Shown here in pieces: positions 36,955 through 47,565 of a DNA stretch of 64,000 nucleotides; position 1 is the first letter of the stretch; the number at the start of each line of letters is the position of its first letter. The DNA is taken from the NCBI GenBank assembly GCA_961205875.1, contig OY540816.1, forward strand, positions 9,558,701 to 9,622,700. The letters run 5' to 3'. A program made the position numbers and the translations under genes. The DNA is from Sialis fuliginosa (Eukaryota; Arthropoda; Insecta; Megaloptera; Sialidae). The notes beneath the pieces are model-generated. The model ran no database searches. It saw only the letters and a program-made list of their open reading frames with translations, and was not told the DNA's origin.

Positions 36955-37306
36955 CCAGGTGGTTTGTTTAAATTTATACAAGCAAATTTCGTACATACTA
37001 AGGTTTTTCAGAGAAAATGTTTGGTACAAAAGTTTCAGTGTTAGGAGGAGAAAACCCAATGGATGTTAAATTTTTGACCTTGAGTGGAGGTTTAAAGGTC
37101 TTCTTGAGGGACGCTACATTTGTTTTCATCTTTTTTTTACATATTCGTATTTCACAGAAAAAAATAAACAACTTTTGTTGAGAAAAAATTATACTTCTAT
37201 TGATTTTCCCCCTCTAAGCCCTGAAACTTTTGTACTAAACATTTCCCCTGAAAAACCTTAATTTTCGAGATATTTTCTTATCTCAATTTAAATAGATCAC
37301 CCGGTG
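36955..37306. mobile_element. TA-flanked foldback MITE, 352 bp, next to a sei exon
   Basis: The ends are CCAGGTGGTTTGTTTAAATT and AATTTAAATAGATCACCCGGTG with TA outside. Mirrored inner motifs are AAAATGTTTGGTACAAAAGT and TTTTGTACTAAACATTT. The right end is 91 bp from the donor of the exon at 37398-37544. Confidence 0.82.
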
Positions 37307-37397
37307 TACATACTACAACAAAAAACTAAATTAAACAACTAAAGATAACATTGCCATGAGACCGAAATCAAAACATATTATAACACATAATATTTAC

Positions 37398-37544
37398 CTT
37401 GGTTTGTCTTTTCTTGCTACGGGTTTATCATCTACAGCTACGGCGATTGGTCTATCTGATATGGTACCAGTGGTCCCACCTCCAAGTCCCTTAGAGATCC
37501 AATTTTCCGATGAAATTGGCGCAGGACAGCTCGTTGTTAACGGA
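37398..37544 (-). CDS. sei: sei exon: N-terminal linker
   Basis: Encodes a poorly conserved part of the cytoplasmic linker between the PAS domain and S1. The peptide contains SENWISKGLGGGTTGT, then SDRPIAVAVDDKP and a basic end ARKDKP. I see no domain or membrane segment. It is called as an exon because it is an open, GC-richer island with an acceptor (TTAATTCACAG), a donor (CCAAG followed by GTAAAT), and phase agreement on both sides. It is 147 nt: one leading base, 48 codons and two trailing bases. The trailing AG plus G of the next exon gives Arg. A foldback MITE ends only 91 bp past the donor, inside the downstream intron. Confidence 0.82.
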
Positions 37545-37854
37545 CTGTGAATTAATACATAATAAATTGACAATCTGTCAACATTTATCATTGTAGGGTG
37601 TGGCAAATAGGTTATATTATAGTTGTATCATTTCAGATATATATTATTTTTTATAAAATATACATAAAATACATAAAAGACGGGTAAAAAATGTCGGAAT
37701 TTTTAAAAGCGTAAATACTGACCAAAATGAATAAAATTAAGTCTAATCAATTTAGTTTGATTTATACAGCAAACTTGATAAAACAGTGATAAACAATATA
37801 AATAAGGTACCTATAATAACGCATACATTTTTAAGATTTGAACATACTAATTTA

Positions 37855-38465
37855 GGGTAGAGTGAAAAATTTTTTTTTCGAATCTTCAAAACGCTAAATG
37901 CGCAAAGTTTGCATTTGTATATCCTTAAAACACCTACCGAAGAAATTTGTAATTGGATATCATCATGAGGTTCCTAAATGATTTTCTTTATTAGAAGAAA
38001 ACACAATTTTTTGGGCATTATATCTCGGTAACGTGGTAAGATATTTCAATGTGCAATAATTTAAATTAAAAAGACATTCAGTACGTTTAAAATGATATAT
38101 AACAGTCAAACATTTATTATAGTTAATCGTTTGAAAAATGCCCTTAAAAAAGATTATTTTTATAAATAAACAAATTAATCATTTTAAAAATAAGGATTAA
38201 CTATACAAAAAATTACAGTTACATAGTATTTTAAAGACACTGGATTGCTCTTTAATTTAAATTATTGCGCATTCAAATATCCTACCCCGTTACCGAGATA
38301 TAATGCCCAAAAATTTGTTTTTTTCTAATAAAGAAAATCATTTAGGAACCTCAGGATGATATCTAATTACAAATTCCTTCGGTAGGTGTTTTAAGGATAT
38401 ACAAATGCAAATTTTGCGCATATAGCGTTTTGAAGATTAAAAAAAAAATTTTTTTCACTCCACCC
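37855..38465. mobile_element. TA-flanked palindromic element, 611 bp
   Basis: The ends are GGGTAGAGTGAAAAA and TTTTTCACTCCACCC with TA outside. The arms of about 240 bp match through AATCTTCAAAACGC, CACCTACCGAAG and ATTATATCTCGGTAACG with few differences. Confidence 0.88.
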
Positions 38466-39230
38466 TAATACTCATATCTCTGCGGACTCATACTGAACAA
38501 ATTATTTCGTTGAATTTACCGATCATAGTTAAATTAAACCAAAATATTTAGTAAAATATGAGTTACTCGAAATTTTATTAAATTGACGAAATTGAAACAA
38601 ATATTATATCTAGTCTACACAAATATATTTTTAAGTGTATCAAATATTTCGTGTTTTTGATTAATAATTCAAAGGTTAAAAATACTAAAAAGAAAAAATT
38701 GTGCTGCGTGTTATTTTCCAATTCACATAGAATCATAATTCAAGAAATTAATGTGAGCCAAAATTACTTATCAGCCTGGTCCAGATTTTACTTTTGGATG
38801 GTTATTACCTAAAACTAATTTGAGTTGTCATCCCCTATACTAAACCTATATACTATATTCAACTTTCGTTTTGTAATTACAAGGCAATTTCAAACCAATA
38901 TTTGAATATATAAATGTTATTCAACCCGTATTTAATATTCATCCATTTTAGTCAGTACTAAACGCCTTTAAAATGTATTATACTTTTTAACAAAATTTAT
39001 AAATGAATGAATGGAGAATACATTTAAATTTTGTTTTTTAGAAAGTCGAAGGATTCAAAAATTTAAAAAAAATGTAATAATCTGTTTATAAATGAAGAGA
39101 AATAAAAAAATAGTAGCTAATTTTAATTTAATAGAAAAACATATCCAATAATTTCTTTTTGCAGTTCATTTTATGTTTTTATGATTTATTATGTATTTTA
39201 AATGAATTAATAATATGCAAATAATAATCT

Positions 39231-39455
39231 AATACATAGGTATCCAACCTTTTGAACCTTCTGGGTCGCATAGCAAAAATAAATTATTTTTTTTTGGTCG
39301 CGTCAATTTCAATTCCTAATTTTATTGAATAAATAGGGAGTTAGATTAGGAAAAATAAAAACTGAAGACTTTTTTTTTTAGTCGTACTAATTTCAATGTA
39401 GATTTTTAATTATTTTAATTATCCTCGAGGGCCGCGGGTTGGACAAGCTTGATTT
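39231..39455. mobile_element. GTCCAACC hAT-like repeat, copy 2
   Basis: Starts CATAGGTATCCAACCTTTTG and ends GGGCCGCGGGTTGGACAAGC, giving imperfect inverted termini. The middle shares TTGGTCGCGTCAATTTCAATT with copy 1. Confidence 0.7.
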
Positions 39456-39609
39456 AATACATTTTACACTGTATAAATTTAACTAGAAATGTAGTTTAGA
39501 AAAAAATAATACGAATATAAAATATACAGTATTGCACGTAAAAAAACATTTTTATTTTCATCATTTAAAATATAAATTTTAAATATGATATCAAATTGTG
39601 TCACAAACG

Positions 39610-39959
39610 CAGTGGCGTAGATAGGGGGGTGATTGAGATGATCAATCACCCCCCATGAGTTTAGTTAAAGATATTTTTTTTTAATTTCCTAAGTATGAAC
39701 AAAATTGTAGAAGTAAATGGGAAAAAATTGGTAAATTAAGAGTAAAAAAAAGGTCTTCAGTTCTTTTAAAATTATGAATTACCTTTTCTGTTTTTTTTTT
39801 TTAGTGATAAAAAGTAAATTAAATACAAAAAATGTATGATTAAAAAAAAAGGTCATTCAATTTTAAATTACATTAATCATTTTTTTCGCATATTTTAGAA
39901 GCCCCTCAGCCACCACTTGTCATATCGCCCCCCATCGTAAAAATTTTTCTACGCCACTG
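39610..39959. mobile_element. hAT-type MITE, 350 bp, perfect 8-bp TSD
   Basis: The ends are CAGTGGCGTAGATAGG and TTTCTACGCCACTG. CACAAACG is duplicated at 39602-39609 and 39960-39967. It is related by its ends to the 5.8- and 41.0-kb elements. Confidence 0.92.
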
Positions 39960-40135
39960 CACAAACGTGAGTAAAAAAATAAAATTCGTGAGCAAAAATT
40001 ACTCATACGCCCAGCTCTAATCCCCACCACGTAAAATATTTACACTAAATATGTATGTTATAATCTAAGTGAGATGTAGATTATGTTCTTTTATAATTCT
40101 CTCGCGTAGTGATTTAATCTATCGGCTTATGTCAC

Positions 40136-40280
40136 CTGTTTTCCGTTTCTTGCGCTTCTTCTTCCGCTTGCGTCACGTCACTGGGTGGAGTGAGATAGCC
40201 AGCTAGTCGCCGTCCTCGGTTACGTCGGAGAGACTGCCCTAGCTTAAAGCTCTGTCTGAAAGACGCTCGAGCTCTGTTGA
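40136..40280 (-). CDS. sei: sei exon: basic linker segment after PAS
   Basis: A short exon recognised by its GC-rich composition, splice sites and phase rather than by an open frame with a start. The acceptor is TTACATTTTTCAG and the donor is AACAG followed by GTGACA. It holds two leading bases, 47 codons and two trailing bases. The peptide starts NRARASFRQSFKLGQ, then has a basic run RRNRGRR, GYLTPPSDV, and an acidic run EEEAQE. The position and the RA-x-x-F pattern match the human KCNH2 segment GRAKTFRLK just after the PAS domain. The leading bases combine with the T of the previous exon to give Phe, and the trailing AG combines with T of the next exon to give Ser. Without this exon the flanking exons would be out of frame with each other, which is strong support. 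The basic RRNRGRR cluster has no proven role. Confidence 0.85.
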
Positions 40281-40291
40281 CTGAAAAATGT

Positions 40292-40315
40292 AATTATTAT
40301 TATTATTATTATTAT
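40292..40315. repeat. (ATT)n microsatellite
   Basis: About eight ATT units lie just upstream of the acceptor of the sei exon at 40136-40280 (about 12 bp beyond the exon edge). Confidence 0.8.
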
Positions 40316-41029
40316 ATCATACCTTCGCTGATTTGGTGTGAAGATTGCAGCTAATGGTTCGCATTTATAATGCTGACAGTTCTTTTTATTTTTAAGTGGG
40401 CAGGTTTTTATTAACCCATTAACGCCCGTCGTACACACTTGTGTACCTACACCTCATTTTATAATTCATGCTGCTTTCTATGGATAATAATTCACAATAT
40501 TTCCTTAGAAGTCAGATGCTAGTAGTGCAACAAACAAAATCTGTTAACGTTATTAATTAAACGTATTTTAATTGCTGCGAATTATTTGTATATGAATAAA
40601 GGTACGTGGTATACTACTATATATAACTTAAATATACATATAACTTGATTTTTAAATGAAAATTTATCTAAAAAAAATGATATCAGAAAAGCAGTCTCAC
40701 ATAAAATAGACTTCATATCTGCCAAATTTACTCGCTCGAATACACGCCGTTATTTTTTTTTTAATTGTAAAAAAAATTTGTGTTGTAATATTTAGTTAAA
40801 TATATTGAATGTGTACTTAATTTCATTTCAGAAAATCTTCTGTATGTTTTTGTTTTCTTTTGGGCGTTAATAGGTTAATTATATCCAATTTTTATACAGT
40901 TAATAATTCTTTTTAAATGGATTCAAGCAAATTCTACCCAGTACCTTTTTGCAAGCTAACGAATTGTGTTATATTGTCTAAGGATTTGATATATGTACGA
41001 AACTGTTTATATCACTAGAGATACCCTCG

Positions 41030-41311
41030 CAGTGGCGTCGCTAAGGGGGGGGGGGCTTCGGGTGTCACCCTCGTAGGGTGAAATGTTAAAAAATATTTTT
41101 TTAAATTTATTTTAAGCTTCCAGGGAGTAAAATCTGTAAACAAATTTTTTTCTCATTAAAAGGAGCATGATAACCATCAATTTATTAAAAAAATGGATAT
41201 TTTTTCTGTCGTTAAAAAATCACAGGGGTGACGCCCGTCTAATGTGTAAAAAATAAAACCTATTTACTTTTTTTGCGGTTGGGGAGGGGGGTTACACTAG
41301 CGACGCCACTG
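41030..41311. mobile_element. hAT-like MITE, 282 bp
   Basis: The ends are CAGTGGCGTCGCTAAGGG and CACTAGCGACGCCACTG, with a long G run near the left. The flanks share CCTCG only, so the 8-bp duplication has decayed. The interior matches 5787-6060 in reverse. Confidence 0.8.
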
Positions 41312-42573
41312 AAAACCTCGTACACAGATTGTATTTGTTTTTGTATCCGAAAAAATTCTATAGTATTCGTTTTTTACTATTAAAAAAAGTTAATTAAAAG
41401 TTAAATGTGTTTCTATTAAATGAACAGGTGGTCGTTTTTATAAAATCGATTAATTCGAGTTTTAGTAAGCGACAAAAAGTTAATTTTACTGGAGAGGTAT
41501 TTCATAGAAATACTTTAAGTAACTTTATTGAAAAAGATAAGGCAGTTTTTAACGGTTACGATAGAGTTCTTGATGTCGCCAAAAATAAGTATAACATTGA
41601 AAGAAAATTAAATATTAAATTTTTTTCTAACATTTTAACGACAAATCTCAGGGTTATAAGAGTTTATTTTATAATAAAATTCTATGTGTATGATGACGTC
41701 GTTTGTGATATCAAATTCGGCGATTAGAGATTGGTATTAATATAACTTATTTATACATAATATTGGTTTTACAAATGAAGAAACAGTAAATCAAAAAATG
41801 TAAATACAATAGAATTATTTCAATCTTTATAACACATGCTATTTATTCTAAAAGAGATTGGAAAAACAATAAAACATTAATAAATAAATAATAAAGTAAT
41901 TAAAAAAAAGCGCTTAATAATATACAATGTATACTATAAATTGTCTACAGTTTATACTCGTACTTCATTTTATTGACTTAACTATACGTCATTTGTAACG
42001 TTCTTGTGTGTAAGTATGAACGATAATAAATATGCTTTCATATAAAAATTCTATAGCTTCGTTGCAGTACCATAAAATGAAGAATCAAAGAAAAACTCAA
42101 TTTCCCAGTTACTTTGTTATTTAGTAGTTCATTTAATAGGTCTTTAGACACAACAAGAGAAGCATTCACACAGTTTTGTTGGCATTTATACACGCTAATC
42201 GATATATGTTAGCTTTTATTCTGTTTCATTTTTAGCTACTTCATGACATACTTCACCATTTGCGGTCTTTGCGCTGACTGTGGACACTAAAACATTCTGC
42301 GGGTTTTATCGCAACCGTTAAATGTTCGGCGAGTATGTATGCGTTAACAGAAAAATGTTTGTCAATTTGTATAAGCGGATGAAATGTGTGTATGTACACT
42401 ACACAGGACGCTGGAAAATAAACGAAACCGCCAAAAAGGGTATTTGGTACTTTTTTATTTGGTTTTTATATGGTTCAATGTATCACGCTTTTTTTTAATA
42501 TCTGTATGATACTTAACATTTTAAAGAAAAATTGTGATTTTTTTAACCTTGGTAAAACATTATAAAGTATGTA

Positions 42574-43462
42574 GGGTGAACGCATCTATTCCTGCTATGG
42601 TGAGATATATGTTTATAATAACATTGACAATTTAAATAACAATGGGTGCGTTTAGCGAGCTCAGCGGTTGAAAGTCAGCTGAGTATGCTGACAGTCAACT
42701 ACTTCAAATTCTCTAAACCGTGAGCTTACAGTCATAGTATCACAAAAAACATAAATATTACCATTAACATTTCTACGAACGAGCCTGTTGTTTATAATAA
42801 CGAAATTCTTTTAAAAAATTGGTTTGTTCATTTTTCGACAAGAACGACTCAGAAAACGCAAAAATAAATTATCGAATCAAAAAGTTTTGACGTCTAAATA
42901 TGAACAAGTCAGAGACAGTTAATAGCTAATCGACGCAACGTTAATTTTTTGTGCTGACCTGTTCAAGTCAGCATTTGCACAGCGGCCCGTTTAGCGAAAC
43001 CGATTTGGTCAGCATCTCAGCCGCTAACGTTCGCAAAACGTACCCAATGTTAAATAAATGTTAAATGTAAGTTTTATTTTGGCCTAAAAATAGGAAAGTC
43101 AGAAAAGTACTTTTTTATCAATTTTAGGTCGCTGCATATATTTTGAATATTAGATAATTAAGATATTTTCTAGTTTATTAATGTTTGACTTAACTAATGT
43201 TTATTATATTATTTAAAAAAATCATGGTTGGCTCCACTTACTTATCACATTGATAGCTGCCAAATGGCAGCAATTAAAATAGTTTTAAATTCAAAATTAA
43301 GTTTTAAAACAAAATTGAACTTATTCCATGACGTTTCGAACATACATATATGTTATGTTTTGCTAATTGATTAACTAAAAAGTACACAGTTTTCAATTGG
43401 ACCAAAAATAATGTTACAGTAAGATCAAATTCTGACCATGGCAGGAATACATTCGTTCACCC
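42574..43462. mobile_element. TA-flanked foldback, 889 bp, with nested MITE
   Basis: The ends are GGGTGAACGCATCTATTCC and GGAATACATTCGTTCACCC with TA outside. Continuing inverted matches are CTGCTATGGTGAGA and TCTGACCATGGCAG. A separate element at 42644-43045 lies inside. Confidence 0.82.
42644..43045. mobile_element. Nested MITE, 402 bp, AAT duplication
   Basis: The ends are GGGTGCGTTTAGCGAGC and GTTCGCAAAACGTACCC, flanked by AAT. It contains several AGTCAGCTGAG/GTCAGCATCTCAG-type direct and inverted motifs. Confidence 0.72.
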
Positions 43463-43588
43463 TAAGTAGTTTAAATTCGCTATAATTTATGAAAATTTTA
43501 ATTCAATAAAATCTATGAGTTAAATTTTTTGTTTACTAATTAATACATATTCTCTTTGATTTGTTATTGTTATAATTACAATATTGTG

Positions 43589-44134
43589 CAAATTAATGGA
43601 ATCATTCTGATTTTTTGCATATAATGTTTTGGATCTTTGGTGCCAATTGAAGGCATGATGAATACCCAAAAATACAAAACACCATTTGAACAAAGAACTT
43701 ATAAAGTGCCAACCCCAAGGAAGAGTAATTCTTCTACAGGACTCTGCTCCCTGTCACAAGTCGAAAGAAATGTTGAAGTATTTCCGGGATAAGGAGATAA
43801 CTGTTCTAGATTGGTCCGAGAATCCACCCGATGTGAACCCTGTTGTGAATTTATAGGCCATTTGCAAAGCTAAACTGTGCAAAATCGACTGCACTACAAA
43901 AACAAAGATGATAGAAACGGTCATTCAGGTTTGATATCGGGATGAGAGGATCTCTGAAAACTGTCCAAAAATAGTGGAATCCATGCCAAAACGAGTAAAA
44001 GCAGTTATTGAAGCCAAAGGGGGACATATTTACTATTATTTAGCGTAATGGTAGTTGTATAATTTTGTAAAAATATTATTTTACAAGCAATAAACAGTTT
44101 TACCATAATAGTTGCCTATGATTCCATTAATTTG
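43589..44134 (+). mobile_element. Defective Tc1-type transposon, 546 bp
   Basis: The terminal inverted repeats are CAAATTAATGGAATCAT at the left and ATGATTCCATTAATTTG at the right. Inside is only the C-terminal third of a transposase (43719-44048). The element has therefore lost most of its length as well as its reading frame. Confidence 0.82.
43719..44048 (+). pseudogene. Tc1-type transposase fragment with two stops and lost catalytic Glu
   Basis: Reads GRVILLQDSAPCHKSKEML, then VLDWSENPPDVNPVVNL, a stop (43854-43856), AICKAKL, VIQV, a second stop (43932-43934), YRDERI, and SMPKRVKAVIEAKGGH near the end. QDxAPCH holds the second catalytic Asp of the DD34E family. The NPIENLW block normally supplies the catalytic Glu; here that codon is Val (43845-43847) and the Trp codon is a stop. 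About 110 codons of a protein that is usually about 340 residues. Clearly dead. Confidence 0.88.
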
Positions 44135-44216
44135 TAACCAAAATATGAGTGGAAGATATTTTCTAACATGCTATAAAATTAGAAATTAATATTATGATAT
44201 GTATTTCTCAACTTAC

Positions 44217-44363
44217 ACTTGCTAAGTCTTGTAGGAGCTACGACGGGTTCTTCAGTCAGACTCTGCGGACTGGTCAAATCCTCAAAATTGATGATAAATA
44301 ACGAAATGTCGTCTATCTCACTGCGTATTGGAGCTATTACTTCTGAGCATAAGAATTTTGTTC
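44217..44363 (-). CDS. sei: sei exon: end of PAS domain
   Basis: Completes the PAS domain begun in the exon at 63146-63295. After the junction the protein reads KKDG then TKFLCSEVIAPIRSE, followed by DISLFIINFEDL. This aligns with the human ERG strands KKDG/SCFLCLVDVVPVKNE and VIMFILNFE, so the last beta strand (FIINFE) is intact. The tail SPQSLTEEPVVAPTRLSK starts the variable linker. The acceptor is TTTGTTTCAG after a strong T tract. The donor is T followed by GTAAGT, a perfect consensus. Length is 147 nt (2 + 48 codons + 1). The trailing T needs an exon starting with two bases; the exon at 40136-40280 supplies this, whereas the exon at 37398 does not. Confidence 0.9.
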
Positions 44364-44919
44364 CTGAAACAAAAAAAATCGATTTATAAATACTTGAGTT
44401 AAATAGTGTATCATAAAAACCTCGCACAAAACACGCACATAATAATGTATAAAAAAAAGCAAACTTAAACAATCGTTAATATAATATAAAAAAAAAACGC
44501 AAATTTATAGTTCCTATAAAAGGACTATGAGGTACAACCATACTTCCCACATAATTTATAAACTACTTACTATAGCAAATCAAAAATGTAATAAATATTA
44601 CAACATATACAATATATATAATGAGATAGCATTAATTCTAAGGAGCCCTGTAATTTTGTATTTATAATGAATTTCTGCTTAGGTTTTATTTTTATCTTCT
44701 TTAATTTCCTCACACGCAACAATTATTAATGATAAATGAAATAAAATTATATATCTGACATACAATATTTCTATGTGTATTAAAAGTTACAAAGAAATAA
44801 AATATAAAATATGTAACAACATTTGCAATGTACAATATTAGTCATACATGTAAATATAGAAGGGAGTTAACAATGTTGTTCTAGGTTAAACCAGATAGTG
44901 ATACTTGTATCTTATCTTA

Positions 44920-45966
44920 CCTCGGGTTGCATAAAGCAAAATTAACCACAATTAGTTAATCAGTTGTTTTCAAACCATGATTATTGTTAATTCTAAACTT
45001 AATCTCAATTTTTAAATGAACAATTCACTAAATATGATACTTTTTTAGGGTTCCGAAGAAACCCTATTAATCTCACTTTGTCGTCCGTCCGTCCGTCCTT
45101 TTCACTCAAAGCCAAATAGCTCGTAAACTATATAAGCTAGAAACTTGAAATTTTTACTGAACATGTAAAATGACACCCTCTAGTAAAATATATACAAATT
45201 TATTGAATAAATAATTTTTCAAGGAGGGCAATAAGGAGCTAAAGCTAGGTAAAAAATATATATATTTTTTTTTATACCAAGGCATGTGGCACGTTAAAAT
45301 GTATAACCAAACAATCGGAATTTGACCCTTTTACTATTTTTTTTTAAATCAAAAATGGTGCCTGTAGGGGGCTTTAAAGCAAATAAAATAAAAAAAAAAA
45401 AATTGTGTACCAAGACGTGTGGCATGTCAAAATGTGCATCTCAATTAGTAGAATTTGACCATATTTTTTTTTTTTTTCTAACTTAAAAATGGTGCCTGTA
45501 GGGGGCTAAAAGCAGTATTTTATTTTGTCCACCCTGCCTCTAGCTCGGTAACTTCTGGCTCAAAAAATCTGAAAAAAATTTGGTAACGAGGCTTTGGTGG
45601 AATTACTAACGACAAATACTAAAGTTAACAATATAATTTTAAATTTTGGAATTATATGGAGGGGCGTCATAGAATTTTTTATTTTGATATCTAGGCAAGT
45701 GGAGTGTCAAAATATAGATCTCAATTAGTAGAACATGACACTTTTTTATATTTTTTTAACTTAAAAATGCACCTGTAAGTGGTTTCAAACATTCCACGTA
45801 GTACGTACTTCGGAACCCTTATGGCATACACTCGTGTATGTCTTGCCCGAATTATTATCTTATAAAATATATCATAACCGTGATTATTTGTTAGAATTGA
45901 CGTAATAATGGTTTTAAAACAACTGATTAACTAATTGTGATTAATTTTGCTTTATGCAACCCAAGG
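44920..45966. mobile_element. Inverted-repeat element split by a nested insertion
   Basis: The left end GGGTTGCATAAAGCAAAATT and the right end AATTTTGCTTTATGCAACCC are inverted. They continue for about 70 bp through CACAATTAGTTAATCAGTTG and TTTTAAAACAACTG-type sequence. The centre is occupied by the GGGTTCCG element at 45047-45819. Confidence 0.82.
45047..45819. mobile_element. AGGGTTCCG...CGGAACCCT element with internal repeats
   Basis: Starts AGGGTTCCGAAG and ends CTTCGGAACCCT. It has a (CGTC)n run near the left end, as in a repeat family common in insect genomes. Three diverged internal units begin with TACCAAGGCATGTGGC-like sequence at about 45274, 45408 and 45688. Confidence 0.78.
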
Positions 45967-46340
45967 TTGGACTATAGTTTATTAACGCGTCTTGGAAATA
46001 AGGTTAAGTTAAGATATGTAGTATAAAAAAATTAAATGATATTTGTTAGCTTGCAAGAACTTTGAATGAGGTACCAAACTATGACATGGAGGCTAGATTT
46101 AGCGTATGCGACAGTATGCGTGCTAACAATAAATGAAAAAGAACGCTATAAAACTATTTAAAACAACGCTGATATGTATTTGCCCCTCAAATAAAAACTC
46201 TTAACATCTATTTTAAGGATGTAAACTAAAGACGGTCGATTACTTAATTTTGAAATATTTTACATAGGTAGCGTGTAAATTATATTTTATTTTTTAATTA
46301 TTATAAAATTACTTTAATTAATTATTTTTATCTTCTCAAT

Positions 46341-46690
46341 CAGTGCTTCTTAAACTTTTTGATGTCGTGTCTCTTCGGCAGCTGAGATTGTTTTCCCATA
46401 GCCCCCCTAAATATTTTTTGGAACCCAGGTTGGTTAAAAAATATTTGTTTCATGTTCACTCCTGTACAACTATAGTGCTATTTAGCCGCAAAGGAAGTAG
46501 GTATTTAGGATCCGCGCCAACAGTTTAAAATGCTTGATTAAAAAATTAAAAAATAACACATGAAATTAATACGGCTATATTATAAGCACTTGTAAAAATA
46601 TATCATTTTAACAAATTTTCATAATTATTTTAAATCATTAATTAATTATTTTCACGGTCTCTTTGTGGGAATGTTACGGTCCCCTAGCTA
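46341..46690. mobile_element. hAT-like fragment (CAGTGCTTCTTAAAC)
   Basis: Begins CAGTGCTTCTTAAACTTTTTG and continues with CCCATAGCCCCCCTAA and TTTGGAACCC, typical of hAT MITE interiors. The right end was not found; the limit is approximate. Confidence 0.45.
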
Positions 46691-47565
46691 AATAATCAAC
46701 TTTTAGAAAAAATTACAAAAAGTAAAATGTACTCATTGTTAGAATAAGTCAAATAATACAAAATATTTTATTTTAATATATTATTTTATTTAGAATTGCC
46801 CATATATATGAACTTCTTTTTGTATGATCAAAGTTACCAACTGTGTTTAGTAAATTGAACTAAATCCATAAAGAACATCGCAGAATTAATACCCATTCAA
46901 AATGTTTGCAAGCTAACAAATCGTATTCAATTTCTTTAGTTACTGGCTGTATATTTAGGTATAGTAAAGTCATTAGGGAAAAAAGGTAATAGTGAGCATA
47001 GATTTAGTAATTTTTATTTGTGTGCAAGTATACATATATATATGTACATATATGTATAGTATATACTATTAAATGAGTTCAAATTGCTGAAGTTTGAGAA
47101 GCAATTGATCGATGAGGTTTTCATTAAAGAAAACGGTAGTGCGACTGATGACAGAGACAGTTTTTGTTTATATTTACACATCTACATACAATATTTAGAG
47201 AATGTATTTAAGATAGTGGTCGTTAAACAGATTTGTCTAGGCATTTCAACAGTCCATTGTTTTTTTAACACAATTTTACCTATGTGTATATGTTATACAT
47301 ATCTAACCGCTTATAAAACAACTTACAAACAGTGAATTTGTGTCATATCTATTGTCACTGTTTTGTTACATGCTTAAAAAAATATCAGAGCTACCGTTTT
47401 GCTGTGTGTACTAAGTAATAATGAATAAAATTGGTAATAATTTTAATAATATGAATAAAAATCTTTTTAAAAAATGGGTGTGACTGTGTCAGGATGCATA
47501 GCCGAGGGAATGACGTGAATACGTAGCAGTGGGGTTAAACAAAACTCAGACTAGTATTGTATTTC

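Larger units (their letters stand above)
28060..37397 (-). other. sei: sei intron of about 9.3 kb
   Basis: Densely filled with repeats: nested palindromes (28321-29462), foldback elements at 30.2, 31.9 and 37.0 kb, hAT-type elements at 31.5, 33.4, 34.8 and 35.3 kb, and one copy of the 9.1-kb repeat at 34.7 kb. The stretches 29.5-30.18, 30.72-31.45, 32.71-33.43, 33.81-34.67 and 35.51-36.95 kb look like plain AT-rich intron. Confidence 0.8.
37545..40135 (-). other. sei: sei intron of about 2.6 kb
   Basis: Contains a 611-bp palindromic element (37855-38465), a copy of the GTCCAACC hAT-like repeat at about 39.2-39.45 kb and a complete hAT MITE (39610-39959). The interval 38466-39230 is AT-rich with nothing recognised. 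Confidence 0.8.
40281..44216 (-). other. sei: sei intron of about 3.9 kb
   Basis: Starts downstream of the PAS-end exon. Contains the Tc1-type relic at 43.6-44.1 kb, the nested foldback pair at 42.6-43.5 kb, a hAT-like MITE at 41.0-41.3 kb and an (ATT)n run near the acceptor. The interval 41312-42573 holds a 107-codon open frame at 41407-41727 with no recognisable domain, and otherwise nothing I can name. Confidence 0.8.

Noticed and set aside
41407-41727. 107-codon plus-strand open frame
   Set aside because: Long for such AT-rich sequence, but no ATG start at its 5' end, no recognisable motif and no splice or promoter context. I leave it as unexplained intron sequence.
44220-44363. Joining the PAS-end exon directly to the exon at 37544 using a GTGTAA donor
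   Set aside because: It would keep frame, but it needs a poor donor next to a perfect GTAAGT and would omit the well-supported exon at 40136-40280.
45060-45820. Tandem units in the AGGGTTCCG element as a CRISPR-like array
   Set aside because: Units are diverged, unevenly spaced and lie within transposon ends in a eukaryotic intron.
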